Positions 35,284-45,769 of a stretch of 64,000 bases of DNA are shown in pieces. The stretch comes from Hyphodiscus hymeniophilus (taxonomy: Eukaryota; Ascomycota; Leotiomycetes; Helotiales; Hyphodiscaceae): contig VNKQ01000016.1 in NCBI GenBank assembly GCA_016508695.1, forward strand, positions 248,001 through 312,000, given 5' to 3'. A program made the translations under genes and the position numbers. The notes under the pieces are model-generated. The model saw only the letters and a list, made by a program, of their open reading frames with translations. It was not told the DNA's origin and did no database searches. The number at the start of each line of letters is the position of its first letter. The first letter of the stretch is position 1.

Positions 35284-35984
35284 TTATAGACGGCCTCTCA
35301 AGGACCTCCATCCCCAAACTCCCATCCAACAGAGCGCCACAAGTCCGACCAGAGAAGGTTCACCCAAATGAGCATTCATGCCAGGTGCAGTATTGCCACT
35401 CGCAGTAGGCGAAACCGAGGTCGAAGTACCCGTTCCCGTACTCGAAGTGCCAGAATTAGATACTGTCGACGAGACTAAGTGAAAACACCAATCAGCAAAT
35501 TAGACAGACACTGATCCGAATACCAGGGAGAACTACCGGAACTCGATATGGGTCCTCCGGGCTGTACGGAGGTAGTTGTAGCCGTCACCGTAGATGTCGG
35601 CCCGCCGGGAGTGGACGACGAGGTTGTCGCCGCCGATATGGGACCGCCCGGCTGGGTGGAGGAGGTTGGAGGATTGACGCAGAGGAAGACGGGGACGGTG
35701 CTGTCCCCGAAGATGGGGGATTCCGACGTGTCTGTGCTTAGGACGAGCGGGGAGGAACAGGCGGGGGTGGAAACGCATCCATATGCGTAGCCCTCCTCGT
35801 CGATTGTGTTGGTGCATGCTGATGATGTCCGGGTCGATAGGGGTCGTTGGTTTTGTTAGCTTTTTAGCTTATCGGATATATATATATATATATATATCTG
35901 CTTGATTAAGAACAACACATACCTGGGAGGTCCTAACGAGACGACGGTATGGATCGTACTTGTTGCGAGGCTTGGAGTAGTCAT
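35284..35984 (-). CDS. Ser/Thr/Pro-rich secreted-protein gene, 5' end unresolved
   Basis: The two last exons are well supported on the minus strand: 35818-35537 and 35474-35284, joined in phase by a 62-base GT-AG intron. They encode a Cys-containing domain (CTNTIDEEGYAYGCVSTPAC and a later FLCVNPP), a Pro-Gly-Gly-rich Ser/Thr stalk with a PGGPIS motif repeated, and a hydrophobic C-terminus (LGEPSLVGLVALCWMGVWG) like a GPI-attachment or membrane signal. The upstream part is unclear. The conserved-looking frame at 35984 (MTTPSLATSTIHTVV) can be joined only through a non-obvious donor near 35963, and no signal peptide could be found. An intron carrying a (TA)n repeat (35875-35897) lies between. 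It may be a gene with an undetected first exon or a decayed gene. The start given is only the most upstream plausible ATG. Confidence 0.5.
35875..35897. repeat. (TA)n microsatellite
   Basis: Pure TA dinucleotide run of about 11 units, in the probable intron of the Ser/Thr-rich secreted-protein gene. Confidence 0.9.
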
Positions 35985-36736
35985 CGTGATGCTCGTAACT
36001 CGTTATTCGCTCGAACCACAATTCCTGGAGATGAGGAGCAAGGAGGAAGAGACAGAGAGGAGAGAATGTCAGATGAAGGATAAACAAAACATGTACGAAT
36101 ACTTGGTTCCAAGAGATTGAATGATTGGTCACCTGACAAAGCTTGAATTGAGGCGAAGTCGATTCTAGGAAGGTGTGGATGGTGGTGGTAGCCTCGTAGC
36201 CACTGGTTGCTGATCGACACAACGCAACACGAGCGATGAAACACGAGCGCACTGGGCAGGTGGGTGAATGTAGAATATACGGGATAGTATGTAACAATGA
36301 CGAGCTTCTTTGCTTCAAAGAATACTGTTCCATACATATGATGCAGTGAGAAATTGATTGGCCCTACTGGTCACTCTGAACTGACATTCACCATGATGGG
36401 AAAGCTCAGAAGTCTTGGGCAGAGAAAAACGACCCCACGTGACCGTGTCAGCACAGGAATGATTCTCGAAAGCAACCACCCATCAATCATGTCTTCCACT
36501 ATCATAGCAGTCAAACAAGTTCAAGTTTGTGAATTCTCTTTCCCATAACTATCTAAAATCAATCAAAGTCCCCTCCTCATTTCCCATAAAGCGGCCTAGA
36601 AAGATGCAGCTTCAGCTTCGGCCCAGCCTCGGCTTAGCCAGCCCAAGCTAACGACAAGGATGCATCGTCCGGGACACCTCGGCTTACAAGTAACTCGTAT
36701 ATTTATAAATAAGCAGCTTTTCTTTCATCCAAAGTC
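35985..36736. other. Region upstream of the tRNA gene, no gene confirmed
   Basis: May contain the missing first exon(s) of the minus-strand secreted-protein gene; a Thr-rich peptide (ATTTIHTFLESTSPQ) is readable on the minus strand near 36150-36195. Nothing else is identified. Confidence 0.35.
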
Positions 36737-36834
36737 GGTCCTATGGTCTAGTGGTATGATTCTCGCTTTGGGTTCTGATCTCCGATCAGTGACTATCCTG
36801 CGAGAGGCCCCGCGTTCGAATCGCGGTGGGACCC
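36737..36834 (+). tRNA. tRNA-Pro (anticodon UGG) with a 26-nt intron
   Basis: The acceptor stem GGTCCTA pairs with TGGGACC (one T-G pair), and the T arm is CCGCG-TTCGAAT-CGCGG. The anticodon stem TCTCGC/GCGAGA encloses the loop TTTGGGT once the intron is removed. The anticodon TGG is at 36769-36771. The intron 36773-36798 starts one base 3' of the anticodon, the canonical nuclear position, and contains a short hairpin (CTGATC...GATCAG). The mature length is 72 nt. A T-rich run, the RNA polymerase III terminator, follows within 20 bases. Confidence 0.96.
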
Positions 36835-36844
36835 TTTGAAACCT

Positions 36845-36862
36845 AATTTTTAATTTTTTTGT
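36845..36862 (+). terminator. RNA polymerase III terminator of tRNA-Pro
   Basis: Runs of five and seven T shortly after the tRNA 3' end, the usual Pol III stop signal. Confidence 0.7.
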
Positions 36863-37352
36863 TTTTGGATTTTTGGTACTTTTTCTTTTTTCTTCGTTGG
36901 CTTTGCGAACCTAGATCTCGATGTCCTCTTTACCTGTTTACGGAGGCGACACGCTGAGATTTTTAGATTTTTTTTGCATGAGGTTGTGGCGCAGGCGCAA
37001 AAAAGGTGGCTTGCTAGCGGATTCAAAATCCGAGTTCCAGGTTGCTTGTTCCATTCAGTGGTAGGATTAATTGGCACGAGAGAAATGGGGTAATTATACA
37101 AATAATAAACCGCAAGTAGAGGTTTTGACAAGTGGAGGCAGCAGAATTGTTTGTGGATTTTTGATTCTTTTCCACTCTCCTCCACACGGTGGAAGCTCGT
37201 CCTCAGCGTCTCTGATATCATTCTTTCAAAAAGATATTTACACGACCTCGAGTGCTTTATGCAATGCAACCCCCGACTTCCAATGTTCGAATATATGCTT
37301 CTTTCTCAAACTCCATGCTATGCTAAAAATGATCAGGGAGCCAAGTCCCTTT
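36863..37352. other. Intergenic between tRNA-Pro and the DHA1 transporter
   Basis: T-rich and low-complexity sequence near the tRNA, then the 3' flank of the transporter gene. No gene seen. Confidence 0.45.
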
Positions 37353-39113
37353 CTAAACCCCTCCCTTCTCCAAGTCCTTCTCCGGATCCTCACCTCTTGG
37401 CGACCTGTCCAGTCCTTCATCTTTCTCTTCATCTTTCTCACTCATCTCATCCAATCTCGCCGCCCTATCAACACCCAGCTCGGTTCCCGAGCGAGAGCCT
37501 ACACTACTAACATCAGTCTCCGCCCCGTCAAGACGCACACTCGGAGTGTCCCCAGGCTCATCCGCTGGACCTGGTTCCGTAGGCGCGAACTTGGAGCGTT
37601 TCCTGATCGGCTCGCCGTATCTGTAAAACACGAACGGGATAGGTGCTAACAGAACAGCGACACCGCCGATCAGTGAACCACCTCCGCCGACCCCGAGGGC
37701 ATCGAACATGTATTGTGTGAACAGAGGAGCCGCTGCACCGGCGGCGGATCGGACGACGGTGTTTGCGGCGAGGGCGGAGGCGGCGAACATCAGGTATGTG
37801 TCGGTGAGGTAGTTGAGGTAAGATACGAAAATCAGAAGGATGGAGGTTCCCAGGAAGACTCCGGCAATGGTGGGGACAATCCAGTGGACGCTGTTGTATT
37901 CTCCACTCCATGCGAACCTATACGAACAGTCAGTCGACAGCATTCCTAGCTCGTGAGAAGGGCGTCATTCATACCAGAACATAGCGATAGGGAATAAAAC
38001 CCCTCCAGCCATCGCCAGCGGCAGTCGATCTTCTGGCCGGCGTTTATAGCCACGCTCCTCTTTCCTCCTGTCGCGTGCTGACACTGCGAAATTTACCAGT
38101 GCGCCTAGGACCGCTCCGACGATTTGGCCGATCAGAGGCAGTTCACCGACTCCAGAGTTCCAACCTCGCTTCTCCTGGAAGACGACGGGGTAGATGGTGA
38201 ATAGCATGTAGAGAAGCGTGTACACAACTGACAGGTAGATGGCCACGAAGAACGAAATCGGATCAATGAAAATCTTCCAGGGCCTGGTCAACGCGACTTT
38301 GAAAATGCCTTTCAAGCTTCGATCCGAGTCCTCAACCGGAGCCTTTATATCCTCATAACCAGGGATCTTGAGACGTCGGATCCTCCTGGCCTTGTTCAGC
38401 AGCACCTGCGTTGGTAGCGTCTCGGGAATCGTGAACAGAAGTATTTCGGTCCCGCCCGCAATCCATAGCAACACGTAGAAATTCCACCTCCAATCCTCCT
38501 TCAATTCCAAGAAGCCCGACACCACGGGCCCCAGGGCCGGCCCAGCAAATGTCATCATGGAGAACAGAGCCAACGCATTGCCCCTCTCGACCGGACCCCA
38601 GATATCGGCCAACACACCCGGCGCATTCGACATCGGCGAGCTCGCAAAGGTGCCCGTGAGGAACCTCCCGACGAGCAGGGAGGCGAAGTTGGGCGCGAAG
38701 GCGCAGAGGAAGTTGAAGACGAGATACAGCGAGAAGGAGATATAGAAGATCCACCTCCTGCCGTAGAACTCGGACAGAGGAGCCCAGAACAGCGGCCCAA
38801 AGCAGTACCCCAGCAGGAACAAGGTGATCACCAACCCGGACGCCTCGACGGAGATGCCGAAGTGCTCTGCGATCCCCCTCGAGGTCCCGGACGGGCTCGA
38901 CGAGGCGAAGGTCGCGTTCACAACGAGGAGCACGGCGACGATGGTGATATACCAGCGTCGAGGTGCGGACCAGTTCTTGGGATTCTCGATGTCGCCCGGC
39001 GAGAAGTCGAGGTGTCCATCTGCATTCACGTAGGGGGTTTCGCTGGCTTCGATTGCTTTGGAACGGTAGGGCTTTGCGGTTGGCCTCGACAGGAAGCGTT
39101 CTATCGTATCCAT
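37353..39113 (-). CDS. MFS transporter, DHA1 (12-helix drug/polyamine:H+ antiporter) type
   Basis: Predicted plasma-membrane exporter. Two exons on the minus strand: 39113-37975 and 37917-37353 (567 aa), with a 57-base GT-AG intron splitting the Trp codon of MFWFAWSG. The cytoplasmic N-terminus ends in DIENPKNWSAPRRWYITIV, the hallmark entry to helix 1 of fungal DHA1 proteins. Motif A is GPLFWAPLSEFYGRRWIFY, and motif C-like residues lie in FAGPALGPVVSGFLE. The ELKEDWRWNFYVLLW loop and the central MLFTIYPVVFQEKRGW loop are typical. The tail after about residue 500 is acidic/basic and disordered. The start at 39113 (MDTIERFL) is preferred to the in-frame ATG at 39137. It is much more GC-rich than its flanks. 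The substrate cannot be inferred. Confidence 0.92.
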
Positions 39114-41016
39114 CCTCACACAAACGCCGAACTCCAACCAACTTAACGGTGCTTTGTAGATTCAAGAGAATACGGAGGCAGTGATGAGAATACAAGAGTG
39201 ACGAAGCACCAAAAGACCATGACTTCCTATGCACCGGGTAACTCGTTCGTGGTGGCGAGTGGTGTTTGTCTGATGAGCATCGTTGACTTTACTAAAAGGA
39301 AGTTCAAACGCCGTCGCCATGGAAAAGTTCTTAAGCGGAGACATTTAAAGCCGACATTTCTGGTTGACATGGTCCTTCGGTCTCGGCCAGCAGAAACAAG
39401 CTTCCCCACAGGAGACGGTACGACTTACTAAGCTACTCGGGGGTAAGCACCTTCTTCTTAAGCAATGACAACTTTGACAAGCTTCCCTTTACTCAATCGG
39501 GCAAGGCGGACGGAAGTGCGGCACAAGGGCTCGGTACTCTAGTACTTGATATCCAGCTCTCAGCCAATCAGAGGCTGGACTGCATAAAAGGGCTGAAATG
39601 CCGTCATCGCCGAAGGGCTAAGAAGCAAATAAAGTGGCCCTCGGCGTTTACTTGCGTTTACTTATTTGGACCTGTAAGCGAGAAAATTAGTAGAAGCGTA
39701 ACACAACAAACAATAAACAACAAACAACAACAGAGTAGGCAGCCCTCTGTCTTAGATTAAAAACGACAAGTGTTAGTTCTGTTAAATATACTTAGTCCGG
39801 TATATTCCGAGAAAACGTTGGGCTGCGTTTCTACCAGAATGGCGAGGCAAGTAAACGAGCCGCCAGTTACCCCTTTCGCTTCTTAGCCTTGCAATCAATC
39901 GGCTTCTTTGTTTGAATCTTGCTACGGCTGCGAATCTCCGTTTTCCTTTGAGCACACTGCACAGCGGAAGACACGAGCAAGAGTTGACCGGTCTTGTGTT
40001 TTCTGATTCAAAGGAGTGGATCTCTGATCACCATCCTCGTGTCTTGACTTAGAACCCCATCTCAAGCCGCAAAAGGCAGTTAGTTCAGCTGGGAACAATC
40101 TGGCTTAGTAGTTGCGCTACCGTAAGAATGAGTGGGCTTTTCCGGGAGGCGTACTAGAGCTAAAAAGGAAGAAACTCTCGTCTTCGTACCGATATTCTTG
40201 TTTCTAACACAGCAGAACTCCATCCATTCGAACTTCTGAGAGCACCCGGCACAACGTCCGCCCGTAAGGGACCCGAGCACATCGTTCGCTGCCGCGAAAC
40301 AGTTTGAATTGAAATCAGCCGATGGCCATGATGACCTTGTTTCCCACCTGCTAGCAGGTTGGAGGGGCTTAAGTATTGTACCTCTTAAGCGTGCTAGCGA
40401 GACCACTGGACTTCGCAAAGCTGCTTAGGGTCACGAGGTTCTACTTTAAGAGTTCCTCTACACCGTTAAATGGGTAGTGTGGACACCATGAGCCTATAGA
40501 CTGGTCCAAGAGGTTTCTTTTTCTTAAACCTATCAGGCAACATAGTGCTACTCTATAGAATCTATATTTTGATGTTTAAGTGCGACTTTAGTAGCTTTCT
40601 ATTCAAGTTCACGGCGGTGAAATAATAAAGTCATATGTCTTTTTTGCCTGGCCTATACGTCTTAAACTTACCTTTTAGACCCCGACATTGACCGTATCGT
40701 TTCATACGCTTATATTTTAAGCAACTTACGAGGGGTGCCCTCTTCATTTCCGTCTGTTTTCTATGGTCTTCATTCTACGGATTGTGAGGTAGTCTCTGAG
40801 CCCGCGGACTGCGCTGGTTGACTCCGAACTGCGAGACTGGCCAAGCCTGGTGTGCATATTATGGTAATATCTCGAGAGATCTCATTGTATCTTAAGTTCT
40901 TAACCACTGAGGTGACTACTACAGGATAAGAAATCGAATTATACGGGCAGATACAGTCAAGAGGATAAGTGTTCTAAATTGAAATCATTGCTCTCTACTT
41001 CTAAACTAGTCTTAGC
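39114..41016. other. Gene-empty spacer of about 1.9 kb
   Basis: No frame above about 110 codons and no domain seen. It contains an ACAACAAACAATAAACAACA-type A/C-rich tract at about 39701-39732. A 14-base perfect palindrome (ACCTGCTAGCAGGT) lies at 40346-40359. The composition drops sharply from the GC-rich transporter gene. A decayed repeat is possible but no terminal repeats or transposase remnants could be identified. Confidence 0.4.
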
Positions 41017-41952
41017 CTAACTCTCAAATACAACCTTGTTGGAAATACTTCCAATCCCTTCAACTCCGATTTCCACCACATCGCCATCCTTCAAGAACCC
41101 CTGCGGCTGCATGAAGAGCCCTACACCAGATGGCGTCCCAGTCATGATGACCGTTCCTTTCCTCAAAGTCGTTCCCCGACTCAGATGAACAATAATCTTC
41201 TTCACACTCCAAATCATATCATCCGTCCCGGTCTCCTGTCTTACCTCACCATTAACTTTCGTCGTATACTTCATCGTCTGCGGATCGACACCCTTGGCCA
41301 TCAACACAGCTGGACCAATGGGGGCGAACTTGTCAAAGGACTTTGCATATCCGAATTGGCCGCCCGAGACAGTGGCGGGGATCTGGAAGTTTCGCGCAGA
41401 AATGTCGTTCCCGACGGTGTAGCCCAGGACATAGTCAAGTGCTTCGGTCTCGGACACATTCTTACAGTCTTTGCTGATGATCGCACAGAGTTCTCCTTCG
41501 TAATCCAGCTGGGACTGGGCCTCAGGGTGTATGGATATATCCTCATACGGACCAGCAAGTGCGTCGGCTGGTTTGGTGAAGACGACGGGGTTTGACGGAA
41601 CAGTGAGCTGAGAACAATTAGGGCTGTGTTGATGAGACAATGATGGGGGACATACATTGGCTTCTTTCGCATGGTGCGCATAGTTGAGTCCAATGCACAT
41701 GAAGATAGGCGTAGATTCTAAGGGGGAGAGAAGCTTGCTGAGATTAGCGGGTGAACGGCCGACTCCAGAAAATAAAGGACTTCGTACCTTTTTTATTGTA
41801 GCTTGCTTGCCATTGTTAGAAAATCCATCAAATGGGTTGCCGGAGAGGACTGACGCGGTCGTTCCTTCGAGTTTGCTGGCTGATGAGGCAACCTCGCCAT
41901 ATTGCGTAGCGCCGCTCTCGTCAATGAATCGGACAAATTTTTTCACACCCAT
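41017..41952 (-). CDS. Fumarylacetoacetate-hydrolase (FAH) family enzyme
   Basis: FAH-fold enzymes cleave or isomerise oxo-acids, such as ring-fission products of aromatic catabolism. Three exons on the minus strand: 41952-41788, 41733-41656, 41607-41017 (277 aa). Both introns (54 and 48 bases) are multiples of three and contain no stop, so the raw frame reads through them; removing them restores IKKLLSPLESTPIF and AKEANLTVPSNPVVFTKP. The substrate region has CIGLNYAHHAKEA. Metal and catalytic elements are LDYEGELCAIISKDC (acidic ligands), LGYTVGNDISARNFQ, FAPIGPAV, and RGTTLRKGTVIMTGTPSGVG near the end. The start at 41952 (MGVKKFVRFIDESG) fits the family N-terminus; the frame is open to 42273 but upstream residues are not family-like. 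The neighbouring regulator and extradiol dioxygenase suggest it acts on a meta-cleavage product. Confidence 0.92.
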   Translation of the reverse strand: MGVKKFVRFIDESGATQYGEVASSASKLEGTTASVLSGNPFDGFSNNGKQATIKKVRSPLFSGVGRSPANLSKLLSPLESTPIFMCIGLNYAHHAKEANVCPPSLSHQHSPNCSQLTVPSNPVVFTKPADALAGPYEDISIHPEAQSQLDYEGELCAIISKDCKNVSETEALDYVLGYTVGNDISARNFQIPATVSGGQFGYAKSFDKFAPIGPAVLMAKGVDPQTMKYTTKVNGEVRQETGTDDMIWSVKKIIVHLSRGTTLRKGTVIMTGTPSGVGLFMQPQGFLKDGDVVEIGVEGIGSISNKVVFES

Positions 41953-42426
41953 TTCAAATAAATTTGATGGGCCGAGAGTAAATTTTATAAAGATGTGAAA
42001 CGAAATCAGTCGAGGTTCGTTGCGGCCGGTGTTGAGTTTATGTACGCAGAAGATTGGAGTAAGGTTAAACGTCTCTTCCGAGTTCAAACCGATAAGTGGA
42101 AGTGAACAGTGGGGTAACTTCAGAACCCGTTCGGGGAAGCTGTGATACCGAGTAATCATGCCGAACAGGGCAGGGCATGTAGTACCCCGCACTTCGTTCA
42201 AATTCGGTTTTCGAGATAGTCCGCCTGCGGTGGAATTCTGTGGAATCAAGTTGATCCCAAAAAAGAATTTCAATTCTCCAGGCAGCTGGAAATTCGTGTC
42301 CCCTTTTCCTACTGAGGTGTTTTCGAAATTTAGCGCAAATTTCTTGATTCATGTTCAAGAACCTCTTTGTAGACGCCGCGAGCTCAGCCGACAATGTTCG
42401 GGATTTGACTACCGACATGGAAACTA
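41953..42426. promoter_or_regulatory. Promoter region of the FAH gene / 3' end of the regulator gene
   Basis: 474 bases between two genes on the minus strand. Several CGG and CCG triplets occur (for example CGG near 42208 and CCG near 42222), but no convincing symmetric site can be singled out by eye. Confidence 0.35.
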
Positions 42427-45123
42427 TCATTCAAAACCACCGTAGATCAATAAATCATCAAGACCATATCCCCATATGTTGCTTGGGGTCATGTCAGGAA
42501 TCGTTCCATCGAAGTTTAAAGATTGTTGAGTAGCCCAGACGCTCCCATTGGGTGCCTGTGAATGATTCGTTGACGGGACACTGAAAGTTTGCGAGGCGGG
42601 GGCGGGGTATTGCATCGCAGATGTTGCTATGTTTGGAAAACGTCGATTGAAATACTGGGCATCATTCATTCCCGAGAGGCGTATGTTCGTTTCGTTTGGA
42701 GGCGTTTGTGACCTGAAAGCCTCGGAATTTAGTACCTGTCCACCAACAGTTTCCATTCTTGCGTTGAGCACGTTCAACTTCTGTTGCAAAGTGCCAGGAA
42801 CTCGCCAGAACGAAACGTAAGCAGCCAGATTCGTCTGTAACACGTCGAGGTTAGATTCAGCCACCCTTGGGTTCACATAGTCAGGTCCGACTTTTCGAGA
42901 GATGATTTGTGCGGCGGCGGCGAGCCAGATCGTACTTGAGAAAAATGGATTGACATAGCGGACGTGCTTCGGCGAGCTATTTCTGATGATGGTGACTATT
43001 TCCGAAGCCGCTGTGAGGTAGACATTCCATGCGGCGTTGTCAAGTGAGCTAAAGCGGTCCAGTGATGCGGCACTTGCCAGATTTTCTGACGACGGGGTGC
43101 TGGCTACTCCGAGATTTCGATAGGTGCTATTGAAGACTATCAGATGGTACAACATGAACCGACATAAATTCATCATGACATGAATAGAGTGCTTTGCGCT
43201 GTCATTGTGCAAATAACGCCCAGGCAAGAAATTTAGAAACTCTCCATTGTAGGACAGGTAATTTGGAAGAGCCGACGAAAGGCAATACAGCGAATTTGAC
43301 AGCACATCAAGATTTGACTGAACCGTTCGTGAGGTTTCTGGTACAGATGAGACCTCACCGTGAAGGGTATCGCAAGAGTAAACAGACGGGAAGGCTATCG
43401 TGTGTCCACATCTCATCAGAGCGTTAATGACTATGAACCAGGACTTGGAACCCTGATTGCCACTTTTTTTGAGTTCTTTCCATGCAACTGCAGGGTCTGG
43501 ATTGAGGGTGCAGCTTATTGCTGATGTATTGGAGAACCAGAGGTCGTCGTCGACGGGTAGCCAAGTTTCGTTATTTGCCCAATCGATTGCCGTTGGTAAC
43601 TTTCTAATCGTACTAGCGAACACGTCAAACTCCCACAGAGTCCACCACGCACGTCTCTTCTCTTCCTGTAAAATAAACTCGGTTTCGTTTGAATTCCTTG
43701 TAGTGACATTCTTGTCGACAAGGTGCAAGTGTAAATCGTAAGCTACACTCACGCAAGTATGGAGCGCTCTCCAGGAACGACCACGTACACCATTGGTAAG
43801 TTGTTGGAAGGTTGTTAAGATGAGAGCTTGCAATATGCATAATGGAGGCGATTCATCCAAGCACTCAGAGAGTGCTTCTTCAATTGACTCTTCAGCCAGC
43901 TTCCGAAAATGATCATGCGAAAGGACATCTGACATTTCCATTGCTTGGACGTGACTAGGATCAATGAATTTAGCTGACAATGCAAACATAGAAGCTAGGA
44001 GAGCGCGCTGCTGGCTCGACGACGAGATGCTGGAAACTTTAGCGGCGAAGGTTGGGCGATGGAAGAGAGAAAATGCAGTCATGTTATCAAAATAGGCATT
44101 CAGCCTACGGGCATATCAGCAAGGACTCAGCGACAGGTAACGATGACAACGCTTACAAGCATGGATAGATATCAGGGCTGATTTTTAAATCAGAACTGAC
44201 CGCGTCTATGCCTCTCCATTGGCCGACATTTGTTTCTGAATCCACATCCTGAGCTTCATCATTCGGGACGGGATCATGTGAGAGGTGAAGAATATGTGAC
44301 AACGCAGCTACTTTTGAAGCGCAGTGGTCAGTCCCTGGGGACGAGACAGAAGCATTGGAAGCTTGTTGCAATCGCGAGAGGTCGTGAAACGCGCCAGCTC
44401 CAATGGAAATACTGTCTGTACGAGAGTATGCGCTTTCATCTCTGACAATAGTTGATGTAGGGTGGTGTTCTCCAGAAGACGCTAGATGTTGGTTTGGGCG
44501 ATCTGACTTAGGGACACTGAAATGTCTTCCTTTTCGACGTTGTGCTACACCTGATTGATGTATGAGCGATGTTACTATTGAGAGAAGAAGCAAAACTTTC
44601 TAGCTGCAAAAGCAGATTTACTAACGTGCTCCGAGGCCGGGCTTGAAATATACTTCTCTAACGAATACTTGGACCCCACTCGTACAGTACAATTTCGTTT
44701 CGGCAATTATGATTTCCTGAGAACTCTCATGGGTGCTTAAATACTCAAAATTGCCTGTTGAGTAGGATCCTGGAGGCGATGGAGGGAGTAATTGGAGGAC
44801 AGCTGTGAAACTCCGTACCTGGCTTTGGACCCGGCTTCTGCGATGAAGTAGGGTACTCGCATTGGTGCTTAGTCTTTTGGCAAGAGCGACAGATTGGTAG
44901 TATTCGGTCACTTGGGCCACGTTAGCATGACAGCATCTGGAGATTGTATATGCAGCTTCACCATTTGATCTTGCGTCTAAGCCTTCAGTCAGTCATTGTT
45001 TATTTCAGTGAGACCAGGGAAAAGCATGACTGGCACGTGCCTTTTGCATCTCTCACAGGCCAGTAACGCCTTGTCATCCTGCGCTCCATTGACCCCTGGT
45101 AATACCTCGCCGACAGCTTCCAT
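42427..45123 (-). CDS. Zn2Cys6 fungal-specific transcription factor
   Basis: Likely pathway regulator of the surrounding catabolic cluster. Six exons on the minus strand: 45123-45041, 44976-44962 (15 bases), 44910-44819, 44769-44669, 44599-44157, 44104-42427 (about 803 aa). The binuclear cluster is built only by splicing: exon 1 ends in ACERCKR, the 15-base exon gives RKIKC, and exon 3 gives DRILPICRSCQKTKHQCEY, a perfect C-x2-C-x6-C...C-x2-C-x6-C arrangement. The first intron has a GC-AG border. The large last exon carries the fungal_trans regulatory domain (LNAYFDNMTAFSLFHRPTF, CILQALILTTFQQLTNG, WRALHTCVSVAYDLHLH, EEKRRAWWTLWEFDVFAS). The exon 4/5 junction is the least certain, though its phase is consistent. 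It lies between the FAH gene and the divergently transcribed dioxygenase. Confidence 0.88.
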
Positions 45124-45769
45124 GAGGGTGGTGTTGGTATCTTTCCGCCCGTGCTGTATGTGGGTATGTGCAGTTACGATCTTTCGTCCGCAACGGGTTA
45201 ATTGCCGGTGAGAACCTCAGACGTCTCACTAGCTTGGAGCTCACGTGACTCGATAAATTCCTTTGGTAAAGTCCTCGTTGCTTACGGACAAAAGACAACT
45301 CGGTGGATCTATTCAGGAATACAGAAACTCTCACCAGCTCATGAGATGCCATCACCCGTGTCCGACTTTGACCTTCAGCCGCTCATCAGCACCACAACTC
45401 TCTTCTGGTTGCCTCTCACCTTACACGGTCAAATCACCCCGCAGTGCTCGCCACATTCGACCGAAAGCTGACCTCCTCCCCGAGTGTCACCCCAGATATC
45501 TTTATCCGACCGTCTTACCCCAAACCCACCATGAATGGCGTTCCAATAATCCCCCGCCCCCGCCCCCGCCTTGAGAGAAACCTGGACTTCGGCTCGAGCG
45601 AGTCGGGTGACGTGAGATCTGCGAGTCTACGACTGATGCTGAACTTCAGTCACAAATCCTATATCAATCAGGCCTGCCGGACATCGAAAGTTCATCGTGT
45701 CCCAAATCCCATCATCATATTAAACATCAATTAGCAAATCTCTTTGATTGCACACTTAGGTCACATATC
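45124..45769. promoter_or_regulatory. Divergent promoter of the Zn2Cys6 regulator and the extradiol dioxygenase
   Basis: 646 bases between two divergent start codons. An inverted CGG-N8-CCG element lies at 45194-45207, the type of site bound by Zn2Cys6 homodimers. A further CGG/CCG-rich stretch lies around 45450-45690. No TATA box is obvious for either gene. Confidence 0.45.
45194..45207. promoter_or_regulatory. CGG-N8-CCG, candidate Zn2Cys6 operator
   Basis: Everted/inverted triplets CGG and CCG spaced by eight bases (CGGGTTAATTGCCG). This matches the architecture of fungal binuclear-cluster sites, 71 bases upstream of the regulator start codon. Binding is inferred. Confidence 0.35.

Noticed and set aside
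38353..39234. Long overlapping frames inside the DHA1 transporter
   Set aside because: High GC leaves alternative frames open; only one frame has the MFS motifs.
39541..39780. Possible LTR (CATAAAAGGG box plus A/C-rich leader)
   Set aside because: No matching second copy, target-site duplication, primer-binding site or retroelement protein could be seen.
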